Below, piece after piece: positions 33,309 through 42,905 of a stretch of DNA of 64,000 nt (positions within the stretch are counted from its first letter, which is position 1; every line of letters starts with the position of its first letter). The position numbers and the translations under genes were made by a program. The notes below the pieces were generated by a model, which saw only the letters and a list, made by a program, of their open reading frames with translations, made no database searches and was not told the DNA's origin. Location: NCBI GenBank assembly GCA_963729275.1, contig CAVSNH010000003.1:310001-374000 (forward strand), read 5' to 3'. Source of the DNA: CAVSNH01 sp963729275. Lineage in GTDB: Bacteria > Actinomycetota > Acidimicrobiia > Acidimicrobiales > RAAP-2.

Positions 33309-34469
33309 TCAGAAGAGGGCGGGAGCGCCCTCGGAGCGGGTGGCGAGAAGGGTGGCCAGCCGGTCCCGGTGGAAGTCGGCGTCACCAAAGGTCACCTCGT
33401 CGAGCTGTGCCCGCTTGACGTACAGATGGAGGTCGTGCTCCCAGGTGAACCCGATCCCGCCGTGCACCTGGAGGGCGGAGGCCATGACCCGGCGACTCGC
33501 GTCGGAGCTCCATGCCTTGGCCGACGACGCGGCCAGCGAGGCGTCGGGATGGCCGGCGGCGAGGCACCAGGCGGCGTAGTACACGCACGAGCGCATGCCC
33601 TCGACATCCACCAGGGCGTCGGCCAGGCGATGCTTGACCGCCTGGAAGCTGCCGATGGGGTGTCCGAACTGCACCCGATCCGAGGCGTAGGCGACGCTCA
33701 TGGCCAGGGCCCGGTCGGCCGCCCCCAGCAGCTCGGCGGCTACGGCGGTGGCAGCCCGGTCGAGCACCCGACAGGCCGAGTCGGTGCCACCGATGCGCAG
33801 AGCCGATGTGCCCTCGAGTCGCAACCACGCCAATGAGCGGGTGCGATCCATGGCCGGCTGCGCCGGCGGCCGGGCTTCCGACAGGTCGAGGGCGAACAGG
33901 CCATGGCCTGTCACCACCACGGCGACGTCGGACAACGAGGCGTACAGCGTCGGCTCGGGACGGCAGGTGAGGGCGACTCGTTCGATGGTTCCCTCATCGG
34001 CATGTGCTCCGGCAGGTCCTCCGCCGCTGTCGACCGTGGGAGCGAAGGCCAGACAGGCCACCGAGTCGCCGGCGGCCAGCCGGTCGGCCCAGGCCGTGAT
34101 CTGGCCGTGTCCGTCCGACCCCGGCCTCGACAGCTCGGCCGCCTGGCGCAAGGCGTGGAGAGCGAGACTGTGGCCCACAAACGGGGTGGGGGCCACGGCC
34201 CGGCCGATCTCCTCGCACAGGACGACGAGCTCGACCGTCCCGAGACCGAGCCCCCCGGTGGTGCCCGGCTCCTCCACCGCCGGCCAGCCCTGCTCCACCA
34301 TCACCGACCACAGCTCGCGGTCGTAGTCGTGCACCGCGGCCTCGGTTCCCACCCCCGGCTGGCCGGGACCGACGATGCGGCGCACCCGCTCCATCGACGA
34401 GTAACGCTCGAGGACCTGGCGGGCCGCGTCTCGCAACGCCTCCTGATCGGCCGACAGCTCGAAGTCCAC
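33309..34469 (-). CDS. Acyl-CoA dehydrogenase, short FadE-type subunit
   Basis: A 386-residue FadE protein from GTG 34469 (VDFELSADQEALRD); ATG 34499 would add ten residues. It shows VQFGHPIGSFQAVKHRLAD and LQVHGGIGFTWEHDLHLYVKR but no SEPxAGSD loop or GGTxEIQ loop, so it is probably the non-FAD-loop partner of a heteromer. The complementary complete-type FadE is the divergent gene at 34558, only about 90 bp away. Confidence 0.9.
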   Translation of the reverse strand: MDFELSADQEALRDAARQVLERYSSMERVRRIVGPGQPGVGTEAAVHDYDRELWSVMVEQGWPAVEEPGTTGGLGLGTVELVVLCEEIGRAVAPTPFVGHSLALHALRQAAELSRPGSDGHGQITAWADRLAAGDSVACLAFAPTVDSGGGPAGAHADEGTIERVALTCRPEPTLYASLSDVAVVVTGHGLFALDLSEARPPAQPAMDRTRSLAWLRLEGTSALRIGGTDSACRVLDRAATAVAAELLGAADRALAMSVAYASDRVQFGHPIGSFQAVKHRLADALVDVEGMRSCVYYAAWCLAAGHPDASLAASSAKAWSSDASRRVMASALQVHGGIGFTWEHDLHLYVKRAQLDEVTFGDADFHRDRLATLLATRSEGAPALF

Positions 34470-34557
34470 GGCGGCGCAGTCTACGGTCGGCCCGCCCATC
34501 ACCCGAGGGGCGTTGACGGGGCCGTCGGCCGAAACCGGTATGCCAAGCTTGGCGCCC

Positions 34558-35737
34558 GTGGACCTGCGCATGACCCCCGAGCAGGAGGCGCTGCGCGCCG
34601 AGCTGCACGAGTGGCTCAAAGAGAACCTGCCCTGGGAGTACGGCGTCGGCCTGCCGCCCCGCATCCCCGACCTCGCCGAGTCGGTGGCTTTCGGGCGCGC
34701 CTGGCAGGCCAAGCTGGCCGAGGGCCGCTGGGTCGGGATCACCTGGCCCGTCGAGCTCGGCGGAAGAGGGCTCGGCCCGACCGAGCATTTCCTCGTGACC
34801 GAGGAGCTGGCCCGGGCCCGGGCACCCGAGCTGGTCGGGCGCATCGCCATCAACCTGGTGGCGCCGACGCTGTTCGCCCACGCCACCGAGGAGCAGAAGC
34901 AGCGGTGGCTGCCGCCCATCCTCCCGGCGGAGGAGCTGTGGTGCCAGCTCTTCTCCGAGCCGGATGCCGGCTCCGACCTGGCTTCGCTGACCACCCGGGC
35001 CGAGCGCACCGAAGGCGGGTGGACGGTGACCGGACGCAAGGTGTGGACCTCCTACGCCCAGTTCGCCCACTGGGGCCTTTGCCTCGCTCGCAGCCATCCC
35101 GACGCCCCGACCCGGCAGAAGGGGCTCACCTGCCTGGTCGTCGACATGCACGCCGAGGGTGTGGACGTGCGGCCGCTGGTCCAGGTGACCGGTGAGGCGG
35201 AGTTCAACGAGGTCTTCCTCGACGACGTGTTCGTCCCCGATCGACTCGGTGCTCGGCGAGCCCGGTGAGGGGTGGCGGGTGGCCAACTCGACCCTCTCCC
35301 ACGAGCGCGGGGTGAACCCGCGACAACTCGGCATCCATTGCCAGCTCGTGCTCGAGCTGCTGGCGCTGGCCCGCACCGAGGACGCCTTCGACGATTGGCG
35401 CCTGCGCCAGCGGTTGGCCGAGGCCTACGTGGAGGTCAAGCTGTTCCAGCTGCACAACTGGCGGACGCTCACCCGGCTCGAGCGCGGCGAGGCACCCGGG
35501 CCCGAGGGGAGCACGCTCAAGCTCTACTGGAGCGAGATGTCCAAGCGATTGCACGAGACGGTGATGGCCGTCCTCGGGCCGAGCGCACCGCTCTGGCAGG
35601 GGGCCGAGGACAACCCCGGCGACGGGGCCTGGCAGCGGTCGTGGCTCTACTACCAGGCATCCTCGATCTTCGCCGGTACCAACGAGATTCAGCGCACCCT
35701 GGTGGGCGAGCGGGTGCTCGGACTGCCCAGGGACTGA
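34558..35737 (+). CDS. Acyl-CoA dehydrogenase, large FadE-type subunit (frameshifted at about 35245)
   Basis: The N-terminal two thirds read from GTG 34558 (VDLRMTPEQEALRAEL) through WPVELGGRGLG and LFSEPDAGSDLASLTTRA to FLDDVFVPD, then run out of frame to a TGA at 35266-35268. The continuation DSVLGEPGEGWRVANSTLSHERG to FAGTNEIQRTLVGERVLGLP lies one frame over and ends at 35737. One extra base in CCCCGATCGACTCGG explains it. The protein would be about 392 residues. Sequencing error or a recent mutation cannot be told apart here. Likely partner of the divergent short FadE. Confidence 0.85.
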
Positions 35738-35762
35738 CCTGGACCGACCCTGACCCTCCCGG

Positions 35763-37991
35763 TCAAGCGGCGGGCTCGGGCTCCCGCGGCTGGCCCAGGA
35801 TGCGCTCGGCGATCACGTTCCGCTGGATCTCGCTCGTCCCCCCGGCGATGGTCAGGCACCGGGTCACGAGGAACCCGTGCGCCCAACGCCGGGCGCTGTT
35901 GCCGTCGAGGGCGGCACCGTCGGGGCCCAAGAGGTCGAGGCCCTGCTCCTGCACCCGCTGCTCGTGCTCTACACCGAGCAGCTTGCGGACGCTGGTGATG
36001 GCGGCCGGGTCGGCGCCGGCCAGGGTGCGCAACGTGGAGCGGTGGGCAAGCAGGCTGATCGACTGCGCCTCGACCAGGAGCTCGCCCACGCGATGGAAGG
36101 CGTTGGCGGAAAGACCCTCGTGCCGGCGCTCGGCCAGCCGCAGAAGCGACTCGACGCCGATACCGAAGGTCGATCCCGACGACATCGACACGCGCTCGTT
36201 GGCCAAGGTGGCCCGGGCCATCTTCCAGCCGTCGCCCGGGCTTCCGATCACACAGTCGTCGGGGACGAACACGTCGTCGAGGAAGACCTCGTTGAACATG
36301 GCCTCGCCGGTGAGCTCCCGCAATGGCCGGATGTCGAGGCCGGGAGTGGTCATGTCCACGATGAAGTAGGTGATCCCGTCGTGCTTGGGCGCGTCAGGGT
36401 CGGTCCGGGCCAGGCAGATCCCCCACTGGGACGTCTTCGCCATCGACGTCCACACCTTCTGGCCCGTGAGCAGCCAGCCGCCTTCCCCGCGTTCGGCCCG
36501 GGTGGTGAGCGAGGCGAGGTCGGAGCCCGCCCCCGGCTCCGAGAACAGCTGGCACCAGGCGATCTGCCCGAGCAGGGTCGGCCGCACCCAACGGTCGCGT
36601 TGCGCGTCGGTGCCGTAGTTGATGATGACGGGCAAGGCCCATGCCCCGACCCCGAGGTGCGGGCGCATGAGCCCGGCGGCGGCCATCTCCTCGTCGATGA
36701 CCAGCTGCTCCACGGCGTCGGCATCGCGTCCGTACGGCGCCGGCCAGTGCGGGTTCACCAGTCCGGCATCGACGATGGCCCGACGCTGGTCCTCGCTCTC
36801 GCGGGCGGCGAGGTCGGCCACGACGGCGGCGATCTCGTGTCGGACTTCGGCGGCCTCGGGCGGGAGGTCGGTGGCGAGCGACCGGCGCACTCCACCCCGA
36901 GCCAGTTCGACGACTCGGTCGACGAAGCCGTCCGACCCCCCGAGGAGCTGGCGCGTGGATGCGGCCCGCTTCAGGTACATGTGAGCGTCGTGCTCCCAGG
37001 TGAACCCGATGCCCCCGAGCAGCTGGATGCAGTCCTTGGCCGAGTCGACTGCGCCCTCGGCCACCAGCGCGGCGGCGGCGGCCGTGGCCAGTGCCGCCTG
37101 GTCGTCGTCGCTGGAGACGGCCCGGGCCGCGTCCCATGACAAGGCCTCCATCTGCTCGCTGCGCACGAGCATGTCGGCCAGCCGGTGCTTCACGGCCTGG
37201 AACTGCCCGATGGGTCGCCCAAACTGGCGCCGCACCTTGGCGTACTCCGAGGCGGTCTCGAGGCACCAACGGGCGGCGCCGGCCAGCTCGGCGACGGCCA
37301 GCGCGGCCGCCAGTTGGCGGACCCGGGCACCGGAGGCGGCCGGGAGCTGACGTTCGGGTGGGATCCGGACCGGGCCATTGGCCCGCAACGCGCCCACTCG
37401 CCGGGTCGGATCGAGGCTGTCGAGCGGCTCGGCCACGAACGTCCCAGAGGATCCGTCGGCCGAGAGGTCGACGAGACACCAGACCTCTTCGCCGTCGGGA
37501 GGGGATGCCGGGACCAAGGCCTTGGCCGCCACCTGGGCGCCGAGCACCGGGCGGAGCTCCCCCGTCACCTCGAGGGCGCCGTCCGGGGCGCGCATGATGA
37601 TCTCGAGCCGGCCGGGGGCGAAGGAGAGGGCGGCCGTCTCGCTCCCGTCGATCAGGCTCGGGACGAGCTCGGCCCGCTGCGCCTCGGTTCCCGACTCGAC
37701 CACCACGGCGGCGGCCACCACCGTGGGCAGGAGCGGTCCGGGGACGAGGGACCGGCCCGCCTGCTCGAGCACCACGGCCAGCTCCGGGTAGCCGAATCCC
37801 TGGCCGCCGTCCCGCTCTGGCACGTGGATGCCCAACCACCCCTGGGCGGCGAGCTCCTTCCACGTCGGCTGCAGATCCTCATGGGCAGTGTCGAGCATCG
37901 CCCGCGGCACCGACGGGGGGCAGTGCAGGTCCAGCCACCGCCGAACGGTCAGGCCGAGGAGTTCGTGCTCCTCGGAGATGGCGATCGTCAT
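35763..37991 (-). CDS. Double-domain acyl-CoA dehydrogenase fusion (FadE34-like)
   Basis: 742 residues, two acyl-CoA dehydrogenase modules in one chain. Residues 1-370 (ISEEHELLGLTVRRWL ... LLGGIGFTWEHDAHMYLKRA) resemble the short FadE subunit. Residues 385-742 carry WCQLFSEPGAGSDLASLTTR, LTGQKVWTSMAKTS and the FAD loop IAGGTSEIQRNVIAERILG of the large subunit. Mycobacterial FadE34 (ChsE3) has this size and fused layout, acting on steroid side chains. The window thus holds both split and fused versions of the same heteromer. It is 78 bp downstream of the ligase gene. Confidence 0.93.
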   Translation of the reverse strand: MTIAISEEHELLGLTVRRWLDLHCPPSVPRAMLDTAHEDLQPTWKELAAQGWLGIHVPERDGGQGFGYPELAVVLEQAGRSLVPGPLLPTVVAAAVVVESGTEAQRAELVPSLIDGSETAALSFAPGRLEIIMRAPDGALEVTGELRPVLGAQVAAKALVPASPPDGEEVWCLVDLSADGSSGTFVAEPLDSLDPTRRVGALRANGPVRIPPERQLPAASGARVRQLAAALAVAELAGAARWCLETASEYAKVRRQFGRPIGQFQAVKHRLADMLVRSEQMEALSWDAARAVSSDDDQAALATAAAAALVAEGAVDSAKDCIQLLGGIGFTWEHDAHMYLKRAASTRQLLGGSDGFVDRVVELARGGVRRSLATDLPPEAAEVRHEIAAVVADLAARESEDQRRAIVDAGLVNPHWPAPYGRDADAVEQLVIDEEMAAAGLMRPHLGVGAWALPVIINYGTDAQRDRWVRPTLLGQIAWCQLFSEPGAGSDLASLTTRAERGEGGWLLTGQKVWTSMAKTSQWGICLARTDPDAPKHDGITYFIVDMTTPGLDIRPLRELTGEAMFNEVFLDDVFVPDDCVIGSPGDGWKMARATLANERVSMSSGSTFGIGVESLLRLAERRHEGLSANAFHRVGELLVEAQSISLLAHRSTLRTLAGADPAAITSVRKLLGVEHEQRVQEQGLDLLGPDGAALDGNSARRWAHGFLVTRCLTIAGGTSEIQRNVIAERILGQPREPEPAA

Positions 37992-38069
37992 GGTCGAGCC
38001 TTCCGGTCAGCGCAAGGAGGACCACCGGTTATGGGCACCGGGTGGGCACCGGGTGGGTTCCTCATCTTC

Positions 38070-39584
38070 TCATCCGGTGTGCGCCGCCCGCAGCAGGCGC
38101 TTGAGCACCTTGCCGTTCTGGTCACGGGGCAGCTCGTCGGTGACCTCCCAGACGTGGGGCACCTTGTAGGAGGCGAGGCGCGCTCGCACATGGCCCTCGA
38201 GCTCGACGATCTCGAGCGGTCGGCGCAACTGGACGATGGCCTTGAGATGCTCGCCGTCGCGCTCGTCGGGAATGCCGAACACCGCGCAGTCGACGACGTC
38301 GGGGTGCTCGTAGAGCACCTCCTCGATCTCGCGCGGCGCGATGTTCACGCCGCCCCAGAGCACCATGTCGGAGGCCCGATCGGTGATGCTGAGGTAGCCC
38401 TCCTCGTCGAGGAAGCCGATGTCCCCCACCGTGAAAGCGTCGTCCCGCCATGCATTGGCCGTGGCCGCGTCGTCGTTGCGGTAGGAGAAGCGCCGTCCGC
38501 CGGGTGGCCGGATGTAGACGAGCCCCGATCCCCCTGAGGTGACCGGCCCTCCGTCCTCGTCGAGGATGCGGATCTCCACGCCGGGCCACGGTCGCCCCAC
38601 ACTCCCGGGATGGGTCCGCCACTCCTCGGGGGAGATGCGGGTGGCCCCACCTTCGCTCGCCCCGTAGAGCTCGTGGATCTCGGTGTGCGGGAAGGCAGCC
38701 ATCATCCGCTGCTTGACCACCACCGGGCAGGGAGCGGCGGCGTGCACGATGAGCGAGAAGCTCGAGGTGTCGATGGCCGCCCGCTCTTCCTCCGGCAGCT
38801 CGAGGATGCGGATGAAGTGGGCCGGCACCATGAAAGAGCGGGTGCCGCGGCGGCGGCTCACCTCCTCGAGCCAGGACCGCGCCTCGAACCGCTCGGTGAT
38901 CACCGTGGTGGCGCCGATGTAGAGGGCGCACAGCGCCCATCCGCAGTGAGAGGCGTGGTAGGCCGGCCCGCTCATCACGTACACGTCGTCGGCCGTCCAG
39001 CCCCAGAGGGCCACCTGTCCCTCCATGCCGGCCCGCCGGCCGGCATCGTCGGCCAGAGCCGAGTGCACCACGCCCTTCGGGCGCGAGGTCGTCCCCGATG
39101 TGTAGAACATGAGCTCGGGGCCGGGGCCGCTGTCGAGGTCGAGCGGTGCAGCTCCGTCGATGGCCGCCTCGTAGCTCGATCCGACCACCAGCAGCCCGCC
39201 CGGCACCCGGGCCCGCTCCGCCGCTCGTCTGACCTCGTCCTCCAGCTGGGTGTGCCCCACGACCACGGCCACACCGGCGTCCTCGAGGATGTAAGCGAGC
39301 TCGTCCGCTTTGAGGTGCCAGTTCACCGGCAGGTAGGGCGCCTCCAACATGGCGGCGGCCGTGGCCACCTCGAAGGGCTCGAAGCCGTTGGGTAAGACGG
39401 TGGCAACCGGCCGGCCGGGACCGGCCCCACGGTCGGACAGGACGGCCGCCAGGCGGCGGGCCCGCTCGTCGAGGTCACGAAAGGAACGGACGTCGTCGCC
39501 GTAGACGAGGGCGGGATGGTCGCCGCGGTGGCGCGCCTGCGCACTCACCCCGCGATCAGAAGAGGCCTGCTCCGGGTTCGACAT
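38070..39584 (-). CDS. AMP-forming acyl-CoA synthetase (FadD-like)
   Basis: A 504-residue ANL ligase. LMFYTSGTTSRPKGVVHS, ELYGASEGGATR, DIGFLDEEGYLSITDRASD and the lysine in PRDQNGKVLKRLL are intact. VVFSRRGTRSFMVPAHF-like and WSGPAYH-type segments (YVMSGPAYHASH) place it near the short-chain/bile-acid-type ligases of actinobacteria, though specificity is not readable. It is followed by the fused FadE gene, so activation and first oxidation are probably coexpressed. Confidence 0.91.
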   Translation of the reverse strand: MSNPEQASSDRGVSAQARHRGDHPALVYGDDVRSFRDLDERARRLAAVLSDRGAGPGRPVATVLPNGFEPFEVATAAAMLEAPYLPVNWHLKADELAYILEDAGVAVVVGHTQLEDEVRRAAERARVPGGLLVVGSSYEAAIDGAAPLDLDSGPGPELMFYTSGTTSRPKGVVHSALADDAGRRAGMEGQVALWGWTADDVYVMSGPAYHASHCGWALCALYIGATTVITERFEARSWLEEVSRRRGTRSFMVPAHFIRILELPEEERAAIDTSSFSLIVHAAAPCPVVVKQRMMAAFPHTEIHELYGASEGGATRISPEEWRTHPGSVGRPWPGVEIRILDEDGGPVTSGGSGLVYIRPPGGRRFSYRNDDAATANAWRDDAFTVGDIGFLDEEGYLSITDRASDMVLWGGVNIAPREIEEVLYEHPDVVDCAVFGIPDERDGEHLKAIVQLRRPLEIVELEGHVRARLASYKVPHVWEVTDELPRDQNGKVLKRLLRAAHTG

Positions 39585-39808
39585 CGACCGGCGACGCTAC
39601 CGCCTCGCCCGGCGGACCGGGCAGGGCGGGCACGCCGGCGGGGAAGGTCGAGCCGGTGACCTGGTGACCGGGACCCGGTGACCCGGTGACCCGATGACCG
39701 TGGGATCGGCGACTGCCGTTGCGATGCGGCACCCTCGCTCGGTCCGTGCCAACATCGACGGCGACGACTGGGGGCGCCGGGGCGCTCCCGGACACACAGA
39801 GGAGTCGG

Positions 39809-40285
39809 ATGCGCGAGCGGTCGAGCACAGTCCAGCGGGAGTTGGCGGCCACCCCGGCGGAGATCTGGGCCTACCGCCTCGACTTCGGCAACCTGCCGGC
39901 CTACAACTCGGACGTGCAGAACCTCGAGCGCCTGGCCGACGGGGACGGAGACGGCGTCGGCGCCACCTATCGCTTCGACCTCGTGGGTCCCGGGGGAGCC
40001 TTCCCCGTCGAGCTCGAGGTCATCCGGACCGAGCCCGACCGGGTCGTGGCCATCGAGATGCGAGGCGCCCTGCCGGCGGCCGAGGTCTTCACCGTCGATG
40101 CGCTCGATGCCCTCGATGCCGACGGTGACGAGCCCCGCTCGTCGGTCGCCATCGCCCTCACATTGCGCATCCCGGACGAGTTCCCGGCCGGAGGCGACGA
40201 CGGCCTACTGGCCAGCGGCGTCCGGCAGTTGGAGGCCGAGCTCGACGGGATGGCCGCGGCACTGGCGGACCGGTCGTCCCGGTGA
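39809..40285 (+). CDS. SRPBCC (START/polyketide-cyclase fold) protein
   Basis: A 158-residue single-domain protein, MRERSSTVQRELAATPAEIWAYRLDFGNLPAYNSDVQNLERL..., a helix-grip fold that binds a hydrophobic ligand. The AGAGGAG just upstream of ATG 39809 is a strong ribosome site. The C-terminal helix (LASGVRQLEAELDGMAAAL) is family-typical. It lies 34 bp before the amine oxidase. It could be a lipid carrier or an enzyme; no catalytic residue can be pointed to. Confidence 0.82.
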   Translation: MRERSSTVQRELAATPAEIWAYRLDFGNLPAYNSDVQNLERLADGDGDGVGATYRFDLVGPGGAFPVELEVIRTEPDRVVAIEMRGALPAAEVFTVDALDALDADGDEPRSSVAIALTLRIPDEFPAGGDDGLLASGVRQLEAELDGMAAALADRSSR

Positions 40286-40319
40286 ACACCGACGACGGCG
40301 ACGCAGGCGGAAACCGACC

Positions 40320-42251
40320 GTGACGGCGGAACTGGCGGAACAGAGCCGCCGGACGACCGATCCATCCACTCGACCAGCTGACCCCAGACGAGATCCGAAG
40401 CGGCGGTGGCGGCCGTCAAGGCGAGCGGACGCATCGGCGAGGAGGCCCGATTCGCCACCGTCACCCTCGACGCCCCTTCGAAGGAGGCCACTTCGGCATC
40501 CGCGGCCGGCGCATATGGACCGGCGGGTCCGACTGCTCATCGTTCCCGGCCCCGAGACCACGGTGATCGAGGCCATCGTGCGCGTGCCGGAGGGCACCAT
40601 CGAATCGTGGGAGGAGCGATCCGGCGTACGGCCGGCTTTGCTCTTCGAGGAAGCCATGCGCACCATCGCCGCCCTACGGGTCAATCCCGAGTGGCGTCAG
40701 GCCATCGAGCGGCGAGGCATCACCGACCACGACAAGGTGCAGATCGACCCGTGGCCCACCGGGAACTTCGATCGCGACATCGAGACGGGGCGGCGCATCG
40801 CCCGATGCCTGGCCTATTACCGCGAGAACCCCACCGACAACGGCTATGCCCGGCCCATCGAGGGTGTGGTGGCCACCGTCGACGCCGCCCGCGGCGAGGT
40901 GCTCGAAGTGTCCGACTACGGGATCGTGCCCATCCCGACCGAGACGGGCAGCTACCTCCCCGAGGACCACCAACCGCCCCGCGCCGGCCTGCGCCCCCTC
41001 GAGATCCATCAACCCGAGGGGCCGAGCTTCACCGTCGAGGGAAACGAGATCCACTGGCTGGGGTGGTCGATGCGGGTATCGATGGACCCGAACGACGGCC
41101 TCGTGCTTCATTGCGTCACCATCGAGGACAAGGGTAGAAAGCGCACCGTTCTACAGCGTGCGTCGATCACCGAGATGGTCGTGCCCTACGGCGACCCAGG
41201 CCCGATCCACGGGTGGAAGAACGCCTTCGACGCCGGCGAGTGGGGGCTCGGGCGGATGGTCAACTCGCTCGAGCTCGGCTGTGACTGCCTGGGCGCCATC
41301 CACTACCTGGACGCCACCTTCGCCACCGAGCGGGGCGATCCCTACGTGGTGCGCAACGCCATCTGCATCCACGAGGAGGACTACGGGATCCTCTGGAAGC
41401 ACCAGGACATGCACAGCGGTCGGACCGAGGTGCGCCGATCGCGGCGATTGGTGGTGTCCTTCATCGCCACCGTGGGCAACTACGAATACGGCTTCTACTG
41501 GTACTTCTACCTCGACGGCACCATCCAGCTCGAGGTGAAGCTCACCGGCGTGATGCAGACCCAAGCCCTCCCCCCGGGAGAGCGGAGCCCGTACGCCTCC
41601 CCCATCGCCCCCGGTCTCGCGGCACCGGTGCACCAACACCTGTTCTGCGCCCGCCTGGACTTCGACCTCGACGGGAAAGTGAACGAGGCCCACGAGATCG
41701 AGGCGCATCCGGTGCCGCCGGGCGGCGAGAACCCGTGGGCCAACGCCTTCGTCGCGGTGAGCCGCCGGCTCGACTCCGAGCTGGAGGCCCGTCGCACGGT
41801 GAACGTGACCACCAGCCGAACCTGGAACTTCGTGAACCCCTCGGTCGAGAACCGGCTGGGCGAGCCTGTCGGCTACAAGCTCGTACCGGGCCCGGCCCCG
41901 GTCATGCTGGCCGCCCCCGAATCCAGCGTCTCGAAACGGGCGGGATTTGCCCGCTACAACCTCTGGGTCACGCCCTATGTGCCCGACGAACGGCGAGGGG
42001 CCGGCGACTACCCCAACCAGCACCCCGGCGGCGACGGGCTCCCCAAGTGGACGGCCGCCGATCGCTCACTGGTCGGGACCGACATCGTGGCTTGGCATAC
42101 CTTCGGTGTCACCCACATCCCCCGACCGGAGGACTGGCCGGTAATGCCCGTCGAGTCCTGTGGGTTCCACCTCATCCCCTCGGGGTTCTTCGACGCCAAC
42201 CCGGCACTCGACGTCCCGACGCCCCATGGAGATCATTCGACCGTAGTGTGA
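40320..42251 (+). CDS. Copper amine oxidase (TPQ-dependent), N-terminus disrupted by compensating frameshifts
   Basis: Oxidises primary amines to aldehydes with H2O2. From ATG 40515 the frame is open for 578 residues and carries the whole catalytic domain: NYEY with the TPQ tyrosine at residue 323, copper ligands HQH (373, 375) and a later His534, and the base Asp239 in NAFDAGEWG. The missing N-terminal domain is visible upstream in other frames: HPLDQLTPDEIR from 40363, then AAVKASGRIGEEARFATVTL from about 40406, then the main frame. At least two indels are needed. I place the start at GTG 40320 tentatively. Confidence 0.85.
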   Translation: MTAELAEQSRRTTDPSTRPADPRRDPKRRWRPSRRADASARRPDSPPSPSTPLRRRPLRHPRPAHMDRRVRLLIVPGPETTVIEAIVRVPEGTIESWEERSGVRPALLFEEAMRTIAALRVNPEWRQAIERRGITDHDKVQIDPWPTGNFDRDIETGRRIARCLAYYRENPTDNGYARPIEGVVATVDAARGEVLEVSDYGIVPIPTETGSYLPEDHQPPRAGLRPLEIHQPEGPSFTVEGNEIHWLGWSMRVSMDPNDGLVLHCVTIEDKGRKRTVLQRASITEMVVPYGDPGPIHGWKNAFDAGEWGLGRMVNSLELGCDCLGAIHYLDATFATERGDPYVVRNAICIHEEDYGILWKHQDMHSGRTEVRRSRRLVVSFIATVGNYEYGFYWYFYLDGTIQLEVKLTGVMQTQALPPGERSPYASPIAPGLAAPVHQHLFCARLDFDLDGKVNEAHEIEAHPVPPGGENPWANAFVAVSRRLDSELEARRTVNVTTSRTWNFVNPSVENRLGEPVGYKLVPGPAPVMLAAPESSVSKRAGFARYNLWVTPYVPDERRGAGDYPNQHPGGDGLPKWTAADRSLVGTDIVAWHTFGVTHIPRPEDWPVMPVESCGFHLIPSGFFDANPALDVPTPHGDHSTVV

Positions 42252-42288
42252 GCGAACGGCCGGCTGGTCGCCGGTTCACTCACGAACG

Positions 42289-42835
42289 ATGCTCTACTTG
42301 ATCGGCGGGCCGCCACGCTGCGGCAAGAGCGAGCTCGCCCTCCGACTATGTCGATCTCGCGGGCTGCCGTTCGTGTCGACCGACCTGTTGTGGGGCGTGC
42401 TCGAAGTCGGCTTGCCCGAGTTCGCCACGCCGCTACGAAAAGGGCGCCGACCGCTTGCCCATCGCCGCCAACCGCATCCGCCCTTACTTGAGGCGGCTCC
42501 TCGAGATGCTGGAGGCGGGATCCTCCGATTTCGTGATCGAGGGTGAGGTCTTCCTTCCGTCGGACGTGGTCACCCTGGCCAAATCCTTCCGTCTGCGCTC
42601 GGTGTTCCTCGTCCGCAGCCAGGCCACACCGCCGCAGCTCGTCGAGAAGCCCGGCAACAACCCGTGGCTGGCGGGCGCATCACGCGAACTGTTGGAGGCA
42701 GTGACGGCCGAGGTGAGGACGTACTCGTCCTCCATCACCCAGCAGTGCGCCGAGCTCAAGCTGCCGTGCGTGGAGCTCGACGGAGACTTCGAGGCGGGCA
42801 TGCAGGCGGCTCAGGCCCAACTCCGCCTCACCTAA
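42289..42835 (+). CDS. Small P-loop kinase / ATPase, frameshifted at about 42436
   Basis: Begins MLYLIGGPPRCGKSELALRL: a Walker A (GGPPRCGKS) of the adenylate-kinase/2-phosphoglycerate-kinase-like group, followed by FVSTDLLWGVLEVG. After FATPL the reading continues one frame over as YEKGADRLPIAANRIRPYL... FVIEGEVFLPSDV, and ends at a TAA at 42835. One missing base near CCGCTACGAAAAG explains the break. The restored protein is about 182 residues. The phosphate acceptor is unknown. It follows the amine oxidase by 37 bp. Confidence 0.8.
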
Positions 42836-42905
42836 GGCTGCAACTCCGGGTGGGCACCACACTTTGAGCTGGTCGAGGCCTCAGGTCGGGCCTCAGGTCG
42901 AGCGC

